Source of the DNA: Epiperipatus broadwayi
Lineage: Eukaryota > Onychophora > Udeonychophora > Euonychophora > Peripatidae
Length of the DNA: 64,000 bases
Assembly: GCA_028023455.1 (NCBI GenBank)
Contig: JAQFVV010006715.1
Coordinates: 69,501 to 133,500, forward strand
Reading direction: 5' to 3'
The notes under the pieces: generated by a model
What the model saw: only the letters and a program-made list of their open reading frames with translations
What the model was told of the DNA's origin: nothing
Databases searched by the model: none
Part shown: one piece after another, positions 58,140 to 64,000 of the stretch
Numbering within the stretch: the stretch's first letter is position 1
Layout: each line of letters opens with the position of its first letter
Program-made: the position numbers and the translations under genes

Positions 58140-58995
58140 CAGTAAGTGGAGCTTTACCAATAGCCCACTAACAAACACTGAGAGAGATAGACTTCAATAT
58201 CTCTTTCAAATTGTCTCCAACCTTTATGATTTTGAGCTATGTGGATCATGTCAGTAAAGGGTAGGAAGATCAGAAACTACATCCAAACACCAACTCTACT
58301 AATAGCATTTATGAAAGACGTTTCTTTCAGTTTGAATGCACAAATTTTTCAGATATGTAAATATCTTCAAATCCAGTCAAACAAAACAGATAGCTATATG
58401 GGTCTGAATTCAATTCAGTTTCACCATATAGTAAAAGTCTCTACAAACTATATCATTGCAGAAACATTCAAAGGTGCATTTATGATAAAAACAAGTTATA
58501 ATGTTTGTAACTTGCTTATAGCTTACATTTTATTATCACTAGATGGAGTTTACCAATAGCCCACTATCAAGCTTTGTTTACATAAACGCTTAGAGAGATA
58601 GAATTCTATATCTCAAAATTCAAATTTTCATCTAGTGATCATAAAATGCAAGCTATATAACTTGTTTTGTTTATCATAAATGTACTCTTGAAGGTATTTA
58701 CAATGATATATATTGCAGAGGCTTTTACTATATGTGGAAACTGAACTGAATTCATACTCATATAGCTATCTTGTTTGTTTGACTGGATTTGAAGATATTT
58801 AAGTAGCTGAAAAATTCATGCTATCAAACTGTTAGAAACGTGTTTCATAAATGCTGTTAGTAGAGTTCGTGTTTAGATCTAGTTTCTGGTCTTCCTACCC
58901 TTAATGACATGAGCCAACTAGCTTGAACCCATGGTTTAAATGTTGGGGACAATTTGAAAGAGATATTAAATTCTATCTCTCTGAGTGTTTATGTA
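58140..58995. repeat. Foldback pair related to the 417-bp satellite
   Basis: Two diverged copies of the satellite unit lie head to head. The left arm (about 58150-58560) keeps the order AAACTA-ATCCAAACAC, GACGTTTCTTTCAG, ATATGGGTCTGAA and TATCATTGCA. The right arm (58565-58995) is its reverse complement, with TTTAGATCTAGTTTCT and TGATATATATTGCAGAG identical to satellite pieces. Identity between arms and satellite is clearly lower than within the array, so this is an older member. The LINE 3' end at 59005 abuts the right arm. Confidence 0.75.
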
Positions 58996-59004
58996 AACAA
59001 TGCT

Positions 59005-59484
59005 TGATGTGATGTAATGTATTGTGGCATCTCCTTAAATCAAGTGAAGAATATCTCAGCAATGATGCCCAGATAGATCCGTTAGCCAAAATAATTTCTA
59101 TTCGCCACTCTAAATGTGTCCATATTCTGCTCCATCCCATTTCTACAGCATAATCTTTGTACTCTATAACCTTTATATCTAAATCCCCTTTATCTTTTCC
59201 CAAATCCAGCATAAAAACCAATAATTAACTTTCTGTATAATCACTTTTTTTATTTTTCTTCTTCCATAACTTACTTATATTTAACTTTTCTCTTTTCAAG
59301 CATTTACATTAAATTAACAAAGGTCTATTATTTTCTATTTCTTCCTTACATAATTTACAAAATAAATCACCCATTATTTTCCTTTTACATGTATATTCTC
59401 TTGTAGCTAAAGATCCCATTTGAGCCTTAAATAATAAACTAATTTCTTTACTATTATCATATATTAACTCACACCTAATATTCT

Positions 59485-59522
<38 letters not shown>

Positions 59523-59540
59523 AGAATATTAGGTGTGAGT

Positions 59541-59572
<32 letters not shown>

Positions 59573-59900
59573 CTTTTTACTCTCCATACCATTCCTCTAT
59601 CTCTCTAACTTCCTATTATTTATTAATAAATCTATTCTTTTATCCCATTTCTTACAAATACAACACTCAACACTCCTTTTAACACAATCATCCCATCTTT
59701 TGTACAAATATACTGATATAAATTGTTTATCCAAATCTTTTGCATACTACATTACCTTTCTCACCAATCTTGTTACCTGTTCTTTACTCATAACCCAATT
59801 AAATACTATTTTGGCTATTTTTTTATTATACATAAACTGCAATCTACCAAACATTTTCATTTTACTTTTTGCATCTCTCATATGAAAACTTGATCATCCC
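59005..59900 (-). pseudogene. LINE ORF2 C-terminus with zinc motif
   Basis: Minus-strand continuation of ORF2. Readable pieces include GSLATREYTC near 59405 and DLFCKLCKEEIEN near 59355, the C-x2-C part of the terminal zinc motif. The final piece is MLDLGKDKGDLDIKVIEYK at 59210-59155 and then the 3' UTR. The same region is present in the second LINE copy at 63578-64000 with the same motif order. It is broken by a palindromic TA insertion at 59466-59541. Confidence 0.75.
59466..59541. repeat. TA-centred palindrome inside the LINE
   Basis: AACTCACACCTAATATTC and its exact reverse complement flank a TA core, so the 76-base block is a perfect palindrome. The second TA tract at 59542-59568 follows directly. 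LINE coding sequence reads on either side, so the right-hand copy of the arm is a duplication inside the element. Confidence 0.93.
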
Positions 59901-60065
59901 ATTTCTCCTTGACTTGCCTACCTTGCTGTCCATACATCTGCATCCAATGCATGTCTTCCTAGTTGCCTTGGAACTTTTTTTAAGTAATTTAATACCTCTT
60001 TACTAATATATAATGCATCATTAACATATATTAACCTTGCTACTGCAACTCCTTTCCATATAATT

Positions 60066-61560
60066 CTAACTACATTCATATTTATTATATAAAAACACTG
60101 TTATTTTCTTTATTAATCCCTTTTTTTTCTTTGCTACATTTATCAATTTTTTCTCCCATTTATCCAAATAATTTTTCTGATTACTTAAAATAATTTCCAA
60201 ATAACTATATCTATTCACCACACTTAACTTAATATCTCCCAATAAAAATTCTACATCTTCTCTTTCCTCAGTATTAACCATCATTATATTTGATTTTTCT
60301 TCACTAAATTTAAACCCCATCTCTTTACCCACCCTTGCACATGTCCTCAGCATAACTTCCATATCTTCTCTTCTTTCTGGACACAAAAATATTTCATCCG
60401 CAAAAAAATACCTGATAAAATATATACAAAAGAAATAAAAATAAACTCTTTCACCTTAGATTCTTTATTAAAAGTGGTCAAAATACTTTTAAAAAATAAT
60501 TATAACATATACCAAATCTTTTAAAAACGTGTTTTTTTTTATTTTTTTGCCACCAAAATGAAATATATATTAAAATAGATTTCCAACGTTTCGACTATAT
60601 TTTGTAACAATACATTTTTTATTTAGGAAAAATGTAAAGTTGGAAGCTGTTGGGAAAAGAAATCATAGTAAGTAAAGAATATATTTTCCAAAATAGTATG
60701 TATATGTGACATGATTTTTATTTTTGTTTGTCTTAAAAAATTTTATGGAGTTTTTTTCTCCTTTTTATATATTTTTAGTTCCTTGAAAAAGACTATAGAA
60801 AAAATAAAGAAATAGTCGAAACGTTGGAAATCTATTTTAATATATATTTCATTTTGGTGGCAAAAAAATAAAAAAAAAACAAGTTTTTAAACGATTTGGT
60901 GTATGTTATAATTATTTTATAAAATATATACTCTCTTACTAACTATTAACGGTATTTGTATCCCTCTTGTTAATTTTTCTACTTCTCTTTCCATTTCATT
61001 CAAATACAACACAAACAAAATAGGTGACACAGGGCACCCTTGCCTTAGTCCCACCCCATTTTTAACTTTACCTGATTCTACATTCCCTAATTGATATATA
61101 TAATAATTATTTTCATATAATTTTTTAATAATATCTATTAAAGCTTCATCCATTCCCAAATTTGCTAAACTTATCCATAATCTATTTCTATTTACTCTAT
61201 CATATGCCTTCTCTATATCTATAAAACTCATATATAACTGTTTACCTGAATTCCTACTCATATCCATAAGTTGTGTAACTACAAATAAACTATCTCCTAT
61301 ATGCATATCTAATCTAAAACATCCTTGCTTTCCCCCACTACATTATTCCCTTCCATCCATTTTACAACTCTTCTAGCCAACATATATGAGAAAACTTTAG
61401 ATAAAACTAATGTTACTGCTATTGGTCTATAATTATTCAACTTTCTATAATCCTTACCCTTTCCTTTAAATAATAATCTTACTCTAGTATTACTCCAACT
61501 ACTTGGGAAAACTCTATACTGTGCTATTTGATTAAAATAGTATCATAACTTTACTTTTGA
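60066..61560 (-). pseudogene. LINE ORF2, reverse transcriptase, interrupted
   Basis: From the 5' side: SSWSNTRVRLLFKGKGK and NYRPIAVTLV (61530-61400), then after a shift 61306-60917 with FIDIEKAYDRVN (first catalytic aspartate) and GLRQGCPVSPILFVLYLNE (motif B). A 491-bp insertion interrupts the frame at 60918. Beyond it, GIFF/FFADEIFLC at about 60405-60385 is the catalytic motif C, reading ADE rather than the usual ADD; one T appears to be missing in the preceding T run. The thumb region follows (60386-60066), with KEMGFKFSEEKSNIMMVNTE. The upstream linker at 62074-61784 is lysine-rich. Inactive. Confidence 0.85.
60428..60918. mobile_element. 491-bp foldback insertion in LINE RT
   Basis: The block is flanked by a perfect 13-bp duplication, ATAAAATATATAC (60415-60427 and 60919-60931). 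Its arms (about 60494-60598 and 60812-60918) are inverted repeats of about 105 bases. They include CCAACGTTTCGACTAT and its reverse complement, and GCCACCAAAATGAAATATAT. The loop (60600-60810) has no open frame. A GAAACGTTGG phrase is common at Penelope ends, so a foldback PLE derivative is possible. The long target duplication argues for a retroposed or PLE-type insertion rather than a hAT or mariner. Confidence 0.88.
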
Positions 61561-62388
61561 CCTAAATTCTAAATTCATTTCCATCTCTGCTTCTCATCCA
61601 TCTAAACCTCTTGCTTTTCCTCTTTTCAATAACTTCTCTACCTCATTCAGTTCATTTTCTGAAAACTTAATATTCCCATTACTATATGCTTTCCTGTTTT
61701 CTATCACTCTACCATTCACATCCAACATCTTTTCTATATGTATATCTATTTAAGATTATCTATAAATCTTCTCTAGAGCTACACTATATTTCCTCATCAT
61801 CTAGTAATAATATCTTGCTCTCCCATACATTCCTCTTTATAATATAATTCCAAAATTTTTTACTCCCATCTTTTCCGCTTTTATTAATATCCTCCAACAT
61901 TTTACTATTCAATTTCATTCTCTTACTATAATTGTCTATTTTAGCTACACTCTTCTTTTCTAAGTACTTTTCCCATTTAGAATTAATATCTTTTTCACTT
62001 TTCTTATTCTTAATAGCACACTTATATTCTCTACATGCTTCTTTCCTCTTTTTTACACTTATACTAATTCTCATTTTTTATTATTTTTATTCTTCTGAAT
62101 ATTCTCACCTACAACCCTATTTGCCACTTTTTCTACTTCTTTACAGCAATCCTTATACTCATCCCCAACCTACTCTTCCATGATTTATTCAACTTGTATT
62201 TTACACTCTTCCAACTTATATTTATCATTCACTCTCCATCCACATCTTTCACTATTATTTCTACTTTTATTTCTATTCTCCATCACATTACTAACCATTT
62301 CAATTCCCATGAATTTATAATCACTAGTGCATACATTTTCTTCATTATAAAACAACTTACTTTTTTGTATTTTATTTATTCCCTCTTT

Positions 62389-63094
62389 CTATACCAATAC
62401 ATAATCTATTGTATGATATATATTATTTCTAGACCATGTGTATTGTCCCTCATTAATATTTAATAAATTTCCAATACTCAAATTCACTTTCTGACAAAAT
62501 TCCTTCAAAACATGTCCATTTTTATTATCTACATCCTCAATTGCTTCAATATGTCCATTCATATCCCCTATATCCATTATTCTCTTCCCCTTTTCTTTAA
62601 AACTTTGTATATCTTTAACTAGACATTCATATATGTTACTATCCCATTCCATTATAATTTGACTATCTCCAGTGGCTATATAAACTATAGCCACCATCCA
62701 TTCTTGACTACCCAACCTTATTTCAAACCACAAATGTTCTTGACATTTAACAATATTTAAATATTTTATTTATATAACACCTATACTACCACACCTTTTT
62801 TTTTTTTTATTTTCTATTTATACCCTGTCATACCAACTGTTTCAAAATAGGTTATTATTCTTCTCTTAGATGTGTTTCCACTACTACTAATACCTCAGGC
62901 TCTTCATTTTAAATTGTTTTATTTAATTCCATCCATTTTTCTGGTCTCCTATCACCTTGCATATTCAAAAACCCAATTTTAACAAGTTCTTCTTTCCTAA
63001 CTACTCTTTTATAAATTCTTTTCATTCTTTCTTCTCCATTACATTTATAAATTACTTTCTTACCATTAATTTTATAAACCCATTCATTCTCCAT
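62389..63094 (-). pseudogene. LINE ORF2, APE endonuclease domain
   Basis: Two pieces. The first (63094-62870) has KIGFLNMQGDRRPEKWMEL and, after a shift, EPEVLVVVETHL, giving the N-terminal asparagine and the glutamate of the apurinic-endonuclease fold. The second (62733-62389, 114 codons) has GDMNGHIEAIED, the GDxNxH block, and ends with TWSRNNIYHTIDYVLV, the conserved end of the domain. Key residues therefore survive, although the frame is broken at 62740-62870 where an A/T-rich stretch lies. The domain nicks DNA to start target-primed reverse transcription. Confidence 0.85.
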
Positions 63095-63197
63095 ATCTAT
63101 ATTTATATTTAAATCAAATTCCTATTGCTTCTTTTTTATATTCCATTTATTCATTTTTTTCTTTAATAATATTGCAATTTAAAAACCCACTCCCTTT

Positions 63198-63577
63198 TTA
63201 AGTTATCCAGAAAAAAATCAAACTCCCTAAAACTTCACTTCCTTGTTTTCCTAAATGCAACACATCTTTACTATATAACTCCCTCTTTCCAATAAAACAA
63301 TCCCACACATCCACAAACATAACATTGTTTCTCTCACACAATTTTTTCAATCTCTCATTTACAGAACATGCCCTATATAACAAATATTTCTTGTCAAATC
63401 TTGGTAATAATCCAACTGCTCCTACTCTTCCTTTAATCATAGGCAAATTCCTAATCAAATTTTACATAGTCAACCATTATTCTCTCTGATGATAGCAGAT
63501 AAATTATTAGTCCCCACCATAATATACCCATCTCTACTACCTTGCTTTTTTACTTTATGTGCTGCATCCCTATTTGC
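63198..63577 (-). pseudogene. LINE ORF1, SGNH-hydrolase-like domain
   Basis: In one frame near the 5' end the minus strand reads KVKKQGSRDGYIMVGTNNLS: GTNNL is the SGNH block with the catalytic-site asparagine. A stop and shift follow. The main frame (63458-63198, 86 codons) continues with VGLLPRFDKKYLLYRACSVN, NNVMFVDVWDCFIGK and SKDVLHLGKQGSEVL, where the aspartate and histidine of DVLHL are the end of the catalytic triad. The GDS nucleophile block is missing because the element is truncated at 63577. Such esterase domains occur in ORF1 proteins of CR1-type LINEs. The stop lies about 100 bases before the endonuclease ORF. Confidence 0.75.
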
Positions 63578-64000
63578 GATGTGATGTGATGTATTGTGGC
63601 TTCTCCTTAAACGAAGTCAAGAATATCTCGGCAATTATGCCCAGATAAACCTTTTAGCCACTTTATTTTTAATTCCCCACTCTAAATTTTCCCATAATCT
63701 GCTATATCCCATTTACACAACATAATCTTTGTCAACTCTAGAACCTTTATATCTATATCCCCCTTATCTTTTTCCAAACCCAGCATAAAAAACAATAATT
63801 CACTTAATGTATAACCATTTTTTTTATATTTATTCTTCCATAAATTCATTATATGTACCCTTTCTATTTTCAAGCATTTTCATTCAATTAACAAATGCCT
63901 AATATTTTCTATTCCTTCCTTACATAATTTACAAAATAAATCACCCATATTTTTTCATTTACATGTATATTCTCTTGTAGCTAAAGATCCCGTTCGAGCC
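63578..64000 (-). mobile_element. 3' end of a second copy of the same LINE
   Basis: This matches 59005-59420 closely, in the same orientation. It shows GSLATREYTC at the window edge, CKLCKEGIENIRHLLIE-type zinc motif pieces, MLGLEKDKGDIDIKVLELTK and a CACATCACATC tail ending at 63578. The body of this copy lies beyond the window. Its tail abuts the truncated 5' end of the first LINE with no spacer, so the two are in a head-to-tail tandem. Confidence 0.85.

Larger units (their letters stand above)
59005..63577 (-). mobile_element. LINE with SGNH ORF1, APE endonuclease, RT
   Basis: A minus-strand non-LTR retrotransposon of about 4.6 kb, including later insertions. The order is SGNH-hydrolase ORF1 end (63577-63198), APE endonuclease (63094-62389), linker (62074-61784), reverse transcriptase (61560-60066) and C-terminal zinc motif (59450-59010). 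The 3' end carries CACATCA-type tail repeats. ORF1 with an SGNH esterase domain plus an APE-RT ORF2 is the architecture of CR1-like LINEs, but the clade assignment is an inference. The 5' end is cut inside the SGNH domain. The coding region is broken by many shifts and two insertions. Confidence 0.85.

Overview
The window is very AT-rich (about three quarters A+T by eye), full of (TA)n and trinucleotide microsatellites, and packed with decayed eukaryotic transposable elements. The mixture of a hAT transposon with a BED finger, Penelope-like elements (PLEs) with GIY-YIG endonucleases, APE-type LINEs, an LTR element primed by a tRNA-Lys-like site and a degenerate CTAACCCTAA array points to a metazoan, probably an invertebrate with a large AT-rich genome. 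The species cannot be named from this sequence. No complete host gene is visible. A few spliced-looking segments suggest that part of the window is the intron of a minus-strand gene. No rRNA, tRNA gene or CRISPR array was seen.

Layout. 0-9 kb: anonymous AT-rich DNA, a complete but dead hAT element (4000-6940, perfect 8-bp target duplication) and a minus-strand PLE fragment (family A). 10.1-11.3 kb: a TIR-bearing non-autonomous element holding a telomere-like repeat, followed by a 230-bp CAA/TAA array. 14.7-15.7 kb: a second family A copy, broken into opposite orientations. 18.3-22 kb: three PLE family B copies, two minus and one plus, forming a large inverted repeat. 22.5-35 kb: mostly anonymous DNA with two candidate host exons and one more family A foldback. 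35.35-36.45 kb: a plus-strand LINE 3' end. 36.85-37.14 kb: a TAG/TAA array.

38.1-47.0 kb holds one LTR retrotransposon with near-identical LTRs of about 2.5 kb, a primer-binding site, a polypurine tract and a Gag-like coiled-coil ORF, but no recognisable reverse transcriptase or integrase. Next to it, 47.1-51.8 kb is a satellite array of about 417-bp units that starts with a head-to-head inversion and has (TA)n on both sides. One satellite unit contains an exact piece of Illumina sequencing adapter, so part of this array is an assembly artefact.

53.9-54.8 kb is a third PLE (family C) with palindromes centred on TA tracts. 56.5-57.7 kb is a GC-richer block with unrecognised open frames. 58.1-59.0 kb is a foldback pair related to the satellite. 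59.0-63.6 kb is a minus-strand LINE with an SGNH-hydrolase ORF1, an APE endonuclease, a reverse transcriptase split by a 491-bp foldback insertion with a 13-bp target duplication, and a C-terminal zinc motif. The 3' end of a second copy of the same LINE abuts it and runs off the window.

The elements do not form a pathway. The recurring theme is head-to-head or foldback structure: PLE copies in opposite orientation, a satellite inversion, a foldback insertion in the LINE, and short palindromes around TA tracts.
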